Assembly (NCBI GenBank): GCA_044226485.1
Contig: JBGAGY010000005.1
Location: forward strand, 124,001 to 188,000
DNA: 64,000 nucleotides
Source: UBA6663 sp044226485
GTDB lineage: Bacteria; Chloroflexota; Anaerolineae; Anaerolineales; UBA6663
Direction of reading: 5' to 3'
The notes beneath the pieces were generated by a model, which had not been told where the DNA came from, did no database searches, and was given only the letters and a program-made list of their open reading frames with translations. Both the position numbers and the translations under genes were made by a program. How positions within the stretch are numbered: position 1 is the first letter of the stretch; the number at the start of each line of letters is the position of its first letter. Shown one piece after another: positions 51,540-62,400 of the stretch.

Positions 51540-52310
51540 TCAGGCGGTCATCGCCCCACGGATGATCTGCCCGCACGCCCGCATGCCTCCACGCTCCAGA
51601 GCGCGCCGAGAGGCCACGTTTGAGAGATCGCACCGGGCCGCCGGGATATGGCCGCCCTCCCGGGCGATCCGCCTGAGTTCCTGAACCAGGTAGCTCGCCA
51701 GTCCTCGGCCGCGCTGATCCGGGGCGACTTCCATGTAAATATCACCATAGGGCGGGTTGTAATGGAAGAGGAGCCCGCCGGTCGCGACGATTCGCCCCTC
51801 GCGGTCCAGTCCCCACTCGCCGACCGGCTCGGTGGAATGTGGAAAGATCGTCGAATGCTCAGAAGGATCAATGCGTCGAAGCTCGACCCCTGGCAAAGAG
51901 AGGGCGGTCGGTCCGCCGTCTGCGAAGAGATGAACACGTGGCTCGTGCCTCGGGGCAAATCTCGTGAGAAGCGGCCACAGGAACGGGTCGTTCGTCTGCG
52001 CCTCCACCCATTGGGGGTGGACGACCTGGATGGCGGCCGCGAAGAGTTCCTCAGCCCGAAGCCTGGCCTCCGGGACCAGGAAGAACTCCTTGACGGTGTC
52101 ATGGGGCTCTCCGGTGTGCCAGCCCAGGGCGAGATATCCCAGCGTGCTCTGACCCTCGCTCAGGCGCCACAACGCGGTACGTCCACGGTCGTGCCAAGAG
52201 TCGTGAACGATCTGCGCGTTCAAGGCCGCACGATATTGGTCTCGAAGGGGCTGGAGTTGCACTAGGGTGGCGCGCGTTACGCCGATCATGTGGACAGAGA
52301 ACCGAAGCAT
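51540..52310 (-). CDS. GNAT-family N-acetyltransferase
   Basis: A 256-aa GNAT protein. The C-terminal domain carries the acetyl-CoA loop VAPDQRGRGLASYLVQEL near residue 195, preceded by the β-strand GDIYMEV and followed by ARCDLSNVASRRALERGGM. The N-terminal half is a degenerate second GNAT-like part (FFLVPEARLRAEELFAAAI). The acceptor is unknown. ATG 52310 and 52289 are both possible and neither has a strong ribosome site. It is on the opposite strand from the cassette genes and shares direction with the Tc genes. Confidence 0.87.
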   Translation of the reverse strand: MLRFSVHMIGVTRATLVQLQPLRDQYRAALNAQIVHDSWHDRGRTALWRLSEGQSTLGYLALGWHTGEPHDTVKEFFLVPEARLRAEELFAAAIQVVHPQWVEAQTNDPFLWPLLTRFAPRHEPRVHLFADGGPTALSLPGVELRRIDPSEHSTIFPHSTEPVGEWGLDREGRIVATGGLLFHYNPPYGDIYMEVAPDQRGRGLASYLVQELRRIAREGGHIPAARCDLSNVASRRALERGGMRACGQIIRGAMTA

Positions 52311-52723
52311 ATTGACGCCCAGCCAATCAGTCGGAGGCCAGGTTCATTCCCACGCCTGATGATCTTCGCCGGCGTTGTTTGGGCTACCGGGCTCAGGTCG
52401 CCGCCAGTGTTTGCCGGAGATCGCGGCCGGCACGCGGCGCGGCTATCGACCTGGGCAGCAACGGTCAAAGCATGGCACGCCCGAAGAATCTGGGGTTGTG
52501 TGAGCCTCGTCACGGTGCTGACCACCTCTTTGGCCTAGGCCAACTTTGACGTGAACACGCAAGAACGAGTATGAGTCTGCGCCGCCACGCAAGGGCATCG
52601 GCGATATCGCCGGATCTTTCCAAGGACGACACGTATGGACCGGCACGGATCAGTGGCTTCGCCGGTCCTTCGCTCCCATTGGGGCCGATGGGCGTTCTTT
52701 GCCCAAGACCCGCGCCAGGTCCG
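52311..52723. other. Gap between GNAT and Tc genes
   Basis: No gene is supported, and I see no clear terminator for the Tc gene nor a good promoter for the acetyltransferase. Confidence 0.5.
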
Positions 52724-55700
52724 TTAGGAACAGCCGAAGGTCAGTGACAGCCAGAGATCTTCGATGTCCTTTGACCCGATGGGCTGGATCGTCACGCCCG
52801 TCGTCGACCCACTCACGTCAGGCAGAGGCGCGATGGACGTCGGCGCCGAGAGCTTCAGTTGATCCTTGTCACGGGTCTGAGCCTGCCAGCTCAGCGCCAC
52901 CGCTTCGCGCGTACGACCCTGCGTCCAATACGGAAAGTGGGCATCGCGCAGCGTCACGGTCAGGCTGAACGGCGCGCCACCGGACGCTGCCTTGAACTTG
53001 GCCCACTCCGTCGGGAATTCGTGCCGGAGAGAAAACAGCCGCACCGACCCCGCTGCCTGGGCCTCGGCCAGGCGCTCTTTGAGGTGCGTGACCGCCTCTT
53101 TGCGCAGTAGCCCGCCGCCTTCGCGCGCGGTGTAGCGCACGTGCAGGAGGACGTCGCTGATCGTGTCGTAGTCGAATTGATGCACGCCGGCCGGTAACTC
53201 CAACTGCCACTCGCTGATCACGCCGGCGCCCTCAAAGGGCAGGAAGCGCTCGTCGCGCAGGTTCGTCTCGAAAAGACCGCTGTCGTTTTGAGCGTTGCTG
53301 GTGACGATGGTCTGCGTGCCGCCGAAGTGATCGCTGAAACGGCTATCCTCGCTTCCCAATCGGGCATAGCCGTCGCCCACCCCGGTTTCTTTGCGAATGG
53401 AGCTTCGCGTCAGGGTGAGCGTGCAGTTCACGGACGTATAGGGCCCGGCCACGCAGGGGATGCTCACTGCCACGCTCTTGATTCGGCGGAAGTAGTGCCC
53501 TGGCCCGTCAAGATCGAACAGTTCCTCGGGCAGCGTCACGGTGCAACGGCCCGAGGTGCGCAGCTCGAGTAGCGCGGTCGGATTCACCTGCATCAGACTG
53601 ATGTGCTTGGTCAGCTCATACTCGCGCTGGTTGAGGTCGTGATAGGCCATCTCCATGCGCTTGAGATCGAGGAACAACTTTTCGCCGGCGAGCAAACCCT
53701 CCTTGCCGGCCATATACCCGAATTGCAGGAAGGTCGCGTCAGGCTGGCCCAACTCGTGTTGCAGGGCGCGCTCGGCTTTCTTGGCCACGTCGTAGGCGAA
53801 CTGGAAGACCTGGCCGTACAGCCCGCGCACCTCGCGCTTCAGCCAGGTGTACATGGCCTGATTCGTCTTCTTGCCCGTCTTCTCGTTGGTCAGGAAGGCC
53901 TCGACTTCCTCGGCCTGACGGATCTGTTGCTGGTGGCTGTGCCACTCGCGCTCGGCCAGGCTCTCGCGGATCTGCGCGGCGCGCAGTTGCTTGAAGGTGG
54001 AGTTGATATCGCCGGCCAGCGTCGCGCTCTGAAAAGCCCAATCCTGTTCGCGTCGCGCGTACGATCCGATCCGCGCCGCCTGGCCGGATTGGTAGTGCAG
54101 GTCGTCAGCCATGGTCAGGGCCACATCGGCCATGAACGAGGCCACGTCCGAGAGTTTCGTGCCACCGATGATGTCCGAGTTGCCGCCCAGCCCCCAGAAG
54201 TGCAGATCGATGCCGAAGTCCGGCATGAGCGCCAGCCCCTGCGCCACAAGCTTGGCGTTGCGCACGGCGTCCTGGATGGTTCGCGCGATCTGCGCCAGCT
54301 CGAGCTCCTTGGCCTCGTAGCGGCTGACGATCTTTCCGCCCGAATCGCCCAGGTCCTTGGAGATGTCAATCTCCACGGGACGGCGCCGGATCTCGGCCTC
54401 CTCAGCCCGGAATTTGGAGCGAGCGAAATCCTCGGGGTCGATGGCCTCCAACTCGGGGATCGTGATCTCGGATTCGGAGCGGCCCAGCTGACGTTCGTAG
54501 AACACGTAGCGTTGCACCGCATTAGTCAACGACGTTTCGAGCGTTTCGCGGTTCTTGATCGCCTCCTGCCACTGGCCGTATTTGACCGCCTCTGCCAGCC
54601 CCAGGATGATCTTCTCGTGCCGGGCGCGCAGGATCGAGAAGGCCTCGCTGTCTTCCTTCTCCATCGCCGTGAGCAGGCTGTTGCCAAGCGTCTTGACCTC
54701 CTGACAGATCTCGGTCGCCTTCTGGATCAACACCTGGAAGCGCACCAACGGGAGCGGTTGATTGATCCCGGCCAGCACGGCGCCCACGTCGAGGCCTGCC
54801 GCGGCGGCCCGGGCCAACAGGGCCGGGTCGATCGGCGGCTCGAAGAGCGGCAGCTGGCGGAAGATGCCCTGCAGGTTGAGGCTGTTGCGGATCTTGAACA
54901 GCCGATCCGCCACAGTGTCCCAGTACGCCATCAGTTTGTCGTTGCGCGGGACGCAGAAGTACAACGACGTCCCGATGCTGCGCAGCACCGCGAATTGATC
55001 CTCGGCGCCGCCACCGGTCGGGAGCGGGGCGAGGTCGAACGGGATCTCGCTCTCCATCTTCTCGAGCGTGTTGCCGAGTTCGTCCCATTGCCCGCGCCGG
55101 CTGGCGTACGTGAGCGGCGCGATCGTGCCTTTCTTGGGCACGGCCTGCGGCCGGTCGCCCAGGATCAGGGCAGCCAGGACGTAGACCTGGGTGGCCTCGT
55201 TGATCGACTCGCCCGTGTCCTGGCGGAACAGCTCATCGCCCCAGTCGATCAGGTTGTCGAGGTAGGCCATCACGGCCTTGAACATGAAGGCCGTCTGCCG
55301 GTAGCGCGCGACCAGGTGCGGCCGGAAAGGCGAGTCCTTCCACGCGCCGATGCTGTTGATCGTGTCCTGCTTGAGCACCGAGTCCATGCCCGACGACAGG
55401 TTGACGAGGATGTCCTCGATCTGTTTGACCTCAGAGTTCTGGAACGGTTTCACCTTCCAAAACCGATCCGGCGTCGCGCCGTCGCTGTCGTCGGTCGGGT
55501 CAAAGATGAAGTGGAACCAGCGTTGGGCGTCCTCGAAGCGCTTGCTCTTGCTCAGGTGCACGGCCACGGCCAGCGGGATGTGATAGAAGAGCTCCCAGTT
55601 ATAGACCGAGTATGCGCCGCTCGACGTGAAGTCCAGGTCGCGCGCGGGGTAGGGTTGCGAGACCAGCTCGCTTGGGCCGTAGGCGGCGTCGCTGAAGATA

Positions 55701-56410
55701 GTGCGGAACAGCCGGGGCAGGGGCTTGCCGCCGACCACGCGCACGAGCGTGCCGGCCGGCACCGACACGGCGGCGGGCTCGGTCAGCCGGCGCAACGTGC
55801 CGTCAGCGCCTTTGATCACGGTCGCCTCCGACAGGGTGACGGCGACCGCGTTCTTCAGCGTGACCGTGGCCCCGAGGTCCAGATCGGCCGTAGTGGCGGG
55901 CGGCCCACCGACGCGCGTCACACGCACGCCGCGGCGCGACTCGGTGGCGATGACGGCGCCGGGCAGGGTCGCGGTCGTGGCGTCGTCGAGGGTCACGGCG
56001 ATTCCATCTGGCAATCCCACGGTGACACTCCCGGGCAGCGTCACGGCCTCGAACTGCCCGGGCTCGCCAGGCTTTGGCAGGCTCAGGGCCAGGTCGCGCG
56101 GCAGCGCCGCCCTGAAGCTGAGCGGCAGGGTTTGGAGCGTGCCGTCGGGGTTGCGCACATTGTCGGTGTCCGCGCCTTGCAGCCCGGCCACGGATTGCTC
56201 GATCAACCGCCGCGCCAGCTCGCGCACGTATGGGTGGAGATGCGGCGTGAACCGGTAGCGCAGGGTTCGGGTCTGGGTGACGATGTGGCGCTCGCCCTCG
56301 ATCATGGGCGGGGTTTTGCCCCAGCCCTCGATGGCTTTGACGAGGGCGGGGTTGAGCGAGCCGTGGAAGGCGACGTTCGACGTGGCCTGAAGGTTGAGCG
56401 ATGCGGGCAT
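52724..56410 (-). CDS. Tc toxin subunit A, C-terminal half with TcB-binding domain
   Basis: A 1228-aa protein homologous to the second half of insecticidal Tc toxin A subunits. It has YSVYNWELFYHIPLAVAVHL and RWFHFIFDPTDDSD near residue 300, long helices of the translocation pore region, and the TcB-binding domain at the C-terminus: LPEELFDLDGPGHYFRRIKS, VSIPCVAGPYTSVNCTLTL and GVISEWQLELPAGVHQFDYD. Tc A pentamers form a pore that injects the enzyme from the TcB-TcC cocoon. Residues about 100-235 are a β-rich repeat insertion. It begins 89 nt after the N-terminal-half gene on the same strand. Confidence 0.92.
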   Translation of the reverse strand: MPASLNLQATSNVAFHGSLNPALVKAIEGWGKTPPMIEGERHIVTQTRTLRYRFTPHLHPYVRELARRLIEQSVAGLQGADTDNVRNPDGTLQTLPLSFRAALPRDLALSLPKPGEPGQFEAVTLPGSVTVGLPDGIAVTLDDATTATLPGAVIATESRRGVRVTRVGGPPATTADLDLGATVTLKNAVAVTLSEATVIKGADGTLRRLTEPAAVSVPAGTLVRVVGGKPLPRLFRTIFSDAAYGPSELVSQPYPARDLDFTSSGAYSVYNWELFYHIPLAVAVHLSKSKRFEDAQRWFHFIFDPTDDSDGATPDRFWKVKPFQNSEVKQIEDILVNLSSGMDSVLKQDTINSIGAWKDSPFRPHLVARYRQTAFMFKAVMAYLDNLIDWGDELFRQDTGESINEATQVYVLAALILGDRPQAVPKKGTIAPLTYASRRGQWDELGNTLEKMESEIPFDLAPLPTGGGAEDQFAVLRSIGTSLYFCVPRNDKLMAYWDTVADRLFKIRNSLNLQGIFRQLPLFEPPIDPALLARAAAAGLDVGAVLAGINQPLPLVRFQVLIQKATEICQEVKTLGNSLLTAMEKEDSEAFSILRARHEKIILGLAEAVKYGQWQEAIKNRETLETSLTNAVQRYVFYERQLGRSESEITIPELEAIDPEDFARSKFRAEEAEIRRRPVEIDISKDLGDSGGKIVSRYEAKELELAQIARTIQDAVRNAKLVAQGLALMPDFGIDLHFWGLGGNSDIIGGTKLSDVASFMADVALTMADDLHYQSGQAARIGSYARREQDWAFQSATLAGDINSTFKQLRAAQIRESLAEREWHSHQQQIRQAEEVEAFLTNEKTGKKTNQAMYTWLKREVRGLYGQVFQFAYDVAKKAERALQHELGQPDATFLQFGYMAGKEGLLAGEKLFLDLKRMEMAYHDLNQREYELTKHISLMQVNPTALLELRTSGRCTVTLPEELFDLDGPGHYFRRIKSVAVSIPCVAGPYTSVNCTLTLTRSSIRKETGVGDGYARLGSEDSRFSDHFGGTQTIVTSNAQNDSGLFETNLRDERFLPFEGAGVISEWQLELPAGVHQFDYDTISDVLLHVRYTAREGGGLLRKEAVTHLKERLAEAQAAGSVRLFSLRHEFPTEWAKFKAASGGAPFSLTVTLRDAHFPYWTQGRTREAVALSWQAQTRDKDQLKLSAPTSIAPLPDVSGSTTGVTIQPIGSKDIEDLWLSLTFGCS

Positions 56411-56499
56411 GGTGGGTTAACTCCTAGAGCAGGGCGTCAGGGGCGCTGCCGCGCTGGACTTGAGGGATATGCGCGGCGTGACAGCAGACGCCGTCTGCA

Positions 56500-59400
56500 T
56501 CAATGCGCTCCACCGACGCGGGTGACGACCCGTTTGATCCCGGCAGCCGCGACGTCCTGCACCCGGCCGGCACCGTCGATCAGGCTGTCGCCGTACTGCA
56601 CGGCCACGTCCGGCTGGGTCAGCAGATCCACGTTGGGCTTGAGTTCGTGCAGGGCGCGCGGGTCAATCGGGTCGGGCTGCGGTTCGCCCTTCGGGATCTT
56701 GAATGCCTCCTGGCCATACTTCTTCGGAATAACGGCGCCGAGGGTCGGCCCTTTGTCGAGGTAGTCTTGCCACTTGGACTTCTCGGTTGGCCGCGGGATG
56801 GCGTAGCCTTCCCACTTGTCGACGGTGGTTTCGGTCAGCGACGGTTCGACGAAGAAGGTGTGAGCGTCGTCCGAATAGAAGAACGGGCTGATGAGCGGCG
56901 CGAACTCGGCGTTCGGCAACGTCAGCTGGTTACTGGTTGGCTGGAGCGCGAAGCTGCCGCCTTTCTTCAAGATGGTCTGGCGCGCGGTGGGTTCCGCCTT
57001 GCGCGCGCCGTCGGTCGTCACGACCGTTTGCACGAACGTGACCGACAGCGATCCCGACGAGACGTATTGATTGAAGCTGCGGCTGCCGGCCGAATACGGC
57101 GACGCGACCGTCGCCGCGGTGCTCGTGTACTGCGGCCGGCTGTTCTTGCCGACGACGCGGAAAGCGGGCGTGAAATAGGACGGCGCGAGTTGTACCGAGA
57201 CGCCCCCGACACCGCCGGTTGCGTTCAGCGTGTAGCCGACGTTGCCCTTGATCGAGATCCCGCCGATGATCATTTCCTCGACGCCGAGCAGTCCGTGCAG
57301 GTTGATCCAGACCGCGCTCTCCAGGCCCGTCTCCGCATCGAACTCCTTGCTGACCGACAGGAACACACCGCGTGGGTCGAAGATCTGGGCGGGCTTGATG
57401 ACGTTGCCGAACCCGCCCGTCTCGCGAGGGGTCCACTCGCCCTGGAAGTATTCGGACCAGTTCAGCTGGACGTCGAGCGTGCGCGTCGACGCGCCGTCTG
57501 CAGCCGACCCGGCGGCCGAGACCAGTTTGCTCATGGGCAGCGAACCCAGGTTGCCCTGCTCGCTCGTGCGCGGCTTGCCCGACGACTCGACCTTTTCCAT
57601 GAACGTCAACCAGAACAGATGCAGGCGCTCGCGCCACATCACGGCCACGAGGTGGTCGCCGTCGATCTCGGCCGTCACCGGCTCCCACGGCGTCCACATC
57701 TGATGCGCATAGCGGCGGTAGAAGTACTGGCGCGGCTGGGCGTAGGTTCGGCCGATGACGTGCAGGATCGTGGGTGCGAGCGGCCGCTCCTCGGCGTAGA
57801 CGGTGACGATCTCGAGCCGGGCCAGTTGATCGAGTTTGCGCAGGTATCCGTAAAGCGCGTCCTCGGCCAGCTCGGTGGTGACATCGCCCTGCAGGAGCTT
57901 GCTCTCGAGCTCCTGATAGAGATGGGTCTTGTCGTCGCGCCACTCAGGCTCAAGCCAGTTCTCGGGGAACAGGAAGATCTTGCGGTTGGCCTCCCACACC
58001 CGATAACGCTTCATCCAGGCCCAATGACGGGCGTTCAGCATCGACGGATGCACGCGTTTCTCGAGGTTGAGGAAGCAGCGCTGGATGAACGTCTGCAGCG
58101 ACGAGATCGCCAGACGCAGCCGCGAGGTCTGCACCACGGGCTCCATCCCCGGGTCGATCAGGAAATACTCGAAGAGCCGCTCGACGCTGGTCAGCTCCGG
58201 CGTTTGGTGCAGGATATGCGCGACAAGCGCGTCTCGTTGACGCGCGCGCAGCGGATCGAAGATGGCCTTTCCAACGCGCTGCCAGGCCTCGGGCTCGTAC
58301 CGGCTTTTGACCGCGTCACGGATTTGTTTGGCCACCGCCGCGTCCGGCCGGGCAGTCAACCACGGCTTGAGCGAGGCCAGGCGCACGCCGAAGGCCTCGA
58401 CGATCTGAAGCGCTTCCCACAGCCGCGCGCCGCGCGCGCCCACTGCGAAGTCAGCCGGGGTCGTCAGTTTGAGCGCGGCCGCCACCTCCGCGACGGTCGT
58501 GCTCGGCCGGCGGGTGAGCGTCGCGATCTGGTCGATGATCGTTTGCACCGCCGGGGCCGGGGCCGCGCGGGCGCTTTCGAACACGGCGATCAAATCGTCG
58601 TGGCCGCCGGACCAGGCGCGTTTGAGCGCGCCGTACTGCAACAGCGCCTGATAGGCCTCCCACAGCGCCGCGGCCTGGGCGTCGTCGGGTTTGGTCGGCA
58701 ACGCGCGCAAGTCGACGTCGCCGAAGTCGGTCGGGTGAGTGAGGATGTGGCGGAGCTCGCGCACGCTGAGACCGAGCGCCTGGACCAGCTTCACGGCCTT
58801 GACCACCAGGCCCGTCGCTCGTTCGGCGTCTTCGAAGGCCGATGTGGGCGCGGCCGAGAACGGCGCCTGGCTCAAGCGCACACGGGCCGTGGCCTCGCCC
58901 TTGACAGTGAGCTCAAAGCCGCCGTTCTGCAGATCGCGCGCCTCGATCGTCAACGTATGGGTTCGGCCGGTTTCGAGCTCGACAAACCCGCTCAACTCGG
59001 TGTGGTCGGCGCCGGCCACGCCGGCCACCACAGGATCGGCCTGACCTTCGCGGCGCACCTGTATCGACGCGTTCTGTTTGTCCAGGCGAGCATAGAAGCG
59101 ATAGGCGCCGGCCACGGGCACCTCGATGATCGAGCTCCAGCGTCCGCTGTTGATGTGGTTGCCGGCCACGATCCTGACATCGCCGGCGAGCGAGACGACC
59201 GCCGGAGGGGTGAGATCGCTCGAGGCGAACGCTTCGGCCGACCAGCCGCTCTGACCCAGCCCCGTCAGGCTCGACAACAGCGGCTCGGACGGCCGGTCTG
59301 GAAGCGCCAGCAGCGCGGCGTGGGTCACCAAGGCCTCGAGCAGGGCGGCCTCGCCGCCGGTCAGAGCCGACAACGCCTGCACGACCGCCTGTAGAGCCAG

Positions 59401-62400
59401 CTTCCGATGTAGATATGGCAGGATGACCTTCAACAGGTTCAGCCGTTTCTCCGCCGGAGTTGCCACGACACCGGCGCCAAAGAAATCGTCGAACGCGAGC
59501 AGGCCGTCGAAGTTCGCGGCGAAGAACTCCTTGAACGCGCCCTTCGATTTCGCCACGAGCGCGTCGAGCAGATCTGAAAAGGTCTGGCGGGCGTCGAGCG
59601 CGTCCTGATCACCCGGCGCGGGCGCCGGGGCCTGGGCGAGCAGGGCGGTCCGGGCTGTTTCGGTCAGCACGCCGGTGTGCGACGCCTGCTGCCGAAGCCG
59701 GGTTTCATCGTAGGCGAGGCTGATGCCCGGCAGGCGATAGACCGATGGTGAGACGCGCTTCTGCAACGGCACCGGGCTCACCGTGGCGCTGTAAACGGCC
59801 TGGTCGGACCAGAAGCCCATGAAGCGCTCGACCACGTCGGGCGCGTAGACCTGGGCCAGACGCGCCTTGAGGTCGTCGTCGGTCAGCGACTCGTCGTCGG
59901 TCGGCACTGCGAAATCCACGGCGAGCGCGCGCAACGTCGTCGACAGCGCGCGCAAGGCCTCGGCCTGACCCGAAGCCTCTAGCCGATACGCGCCAGCGGG
60001 ATCGAAGCGATGGCGAAAGAGATAGGTCAGCGCCTCGACGTCGAGCGGGCCGGCCTTCGCGACTTGCACGGCCCGAACGAAGGCCAGGGTCTGGTGGAAG
60101 GCATGATCGTCGGTCAACGTCGTCAACGCGTTTGGATGCAGAACGTGGAACGGGTTCAGGCCGCTGAGGGTCTTGTACGCGATCAGGTCGGCCACGCTCA
60201 GCTTGAGCACACGGGCCAGCCAACGGTACCGATAGAGCAGCGACACATTGGCCAGTGACAGCGTCGCCTTGTCCGGGTCGCGCTCGTCGCCGGCGTTGCC
60301 GTCGGCCAGGATGAGGGCTACCTCGTCGGCGGTCAGCGCCAGCGCGGCCTGCACCGCCGGCAGATGGCTTTTCAAGAACACTCCGGCGGTGCTCAGGTAC
60401 AGGCCCAGCGGATGATCGAAGGCCGGGTCGTCTTTGAGAATGGAGCGGGTCAAGAAGAGCTGGGCATAGAGCGAGCCTCGACCCCGGTCGGGCAGGTCGG
60501 CCCACAGGGTAGTGAGGGACAGGCGGCCGTTCTTGCCCACCGGCAACTCCTGGGCCAGTTCCTTGAGGTGCGCGAGATGGATGAGCGCCGACTTCAAGGC
60601 CGACCCAAGGGTGGTCAGATCGAGCGCCACGGCCGGCGGTAAGCAAACCTTCAGGGCGCGATCCGTCTCGGCCATCGTCCAGCCCAGCCGCCTCCAGAGC
60701 CGAACGAACAGATTGAGGCGCACCATCACCAGCGCGGTGACGGCGCCACCGTCGGCGCGCGCCAGCGTCGTCAGATCGAACGAACAGCCGGCCTCAGCGT
60801 CGCGCAGCAGGAGCGCTTCGGCAAAGGCGCCCGTCGTCCAGGCGTCGTCCAGCCAGGCCGTCGCGTCGAAGCCGGGTGCGCTGGCCTGATAGGCCAGGGT
60901 GATATCGGCCAGTTTTCGGTCGAACGCGGCCTTGTCCTCCGTCGACAACCGATCGTTCTTGGCGTTCACCACCGCGGCGAGGTCGAGGTCGAGCGTATGC
61001 AGGAGCCGCAGGCTGTCAAGCCGCGGGTTGACGAAGTCGGTCTGCACCAGGTCAACCAACTCGCGGTAAGTGACGCCCAGCCGATCGGCCAGCGTGCGGG
61101 CCGACGTCAGCGCCGCCAGAGCCTGCGCCTCTGTCTCGGTGTCGTAGCCATAGAGCTTCGGCCACTCGGCGAAGGTCGCGTCGGTGTACAGCGCGAGCTC
61201 GTCCGGCGAGAGGCCCAGGTATTCGGACCACACGTCCGCGCGGCCGTACGCGGTCGGGTCAGCCGTCGGTGGGAAGAGCGCGTCCTCGGGCCGGAAGACC
61301 TCGAGCACTCGCCAAAGCGGCACCTCGAAGTGCTCGCAGAACCGGCGCGAGGTTTCGAGCCACAGGTCGAAGGGCAGGCCGAGCGGGTAGCGCGCCTGGC
61401 GCAGTGTGTCATAGGCGGCCGGGATGACGTGATGCGGCTCGGCGGCGAGTTCGCCAGAGGTGGCCGTGCCCGTGTCGTACGCGGCGCCGGCGTCCAGCTG
61501 GCCGTGCGCGACGTAGTATTCCAGGATCTCGTTGACGAGGTCGATGTAGGGCACGACGGTGTTGGTGTTCTCGCAGGTCAGCGCGAGATGCGCCAGATCC
61601 GGCCGGCGCAAGGCGAGCGCGTCATAGGGTTTGAGAAAGTGGTACTCGGGCCCGTCGTAGGCCTTGCCGTTGTGCTTGTTCTTCCAGTCCGTGAGCGCCT
61701 GGGCCCAGACCGTATCGGCCGGGTCGATGAAGCGCAACAGGTCGACCAGATAGGCCGCCGGGCTGAGAACGGATCGGCAGTGTTCGCAGTCGCAGAAGTC
61801 GAGCGAGCCGAAGAGCGACTCCATCGTTGGGTAGTCTTTCAGCAGCAATCCCAGGCTCTCCTTCGCCTGGTGGTGCTGCTCGGCCGTGCCCGAGAGCGCC
61901 AGCAACGGCGGCGTGCTTTCGATCTTCTTGGCAAGTGTGAAGACGTTGAACGTCACTGACGTGATCTGGCTGCTCTTTTCCCAGACACGCTCCGCGACGA
62001 CGCGCGAGCCGAAGCGCTCCCCATAACGCTCAACGAATTCGCTCTTGGCGATCGCGGCCACCTGCCAGGCTGACGTGAAACCCAGGTCGAGCAGCACCGT
62101 CATCGACTCGTCGTCGGGCGTCATCTGATAGACGCGTGTCAGCAACTTGGCGCCCTCTTCGGCCAGCGGGCGCTGCTCGGCCGCGAGGCCGGCGAAGACG
62201 TCGTCGCCCTGTTGGGTCAGGAACTGCGTGACAGGGACGCGGCCGAGATGGAAGCCGGCGGCCGTGGCGTTCTTCATGAAGATCTGCACCGGGCCCTTGA
62301 GTTCGGCGTGGCGCGCCCCAAGCTTCAGCTCGTCGGTCTCGATCCGGCGCTGGACGACCTGACTGGGATAGGTCTGCCGCACCTGGCGCGCCATGTCCTC

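Noticed and set aside
53603..56764. Long plus-strand open frame of 1053 codons
   Set aside because: It is antisense to the Tc A C-terminal gene, rich in Arg, Gly and His and without any domain. It is a GC-rich shadow.
56503..59394. Long plus-strand open frame of 963 codons
   Set aside because: Antisense to the Tc A N-terminal gene, with low-complexity Arg/Leu/Gly sequence and no ribosome site.
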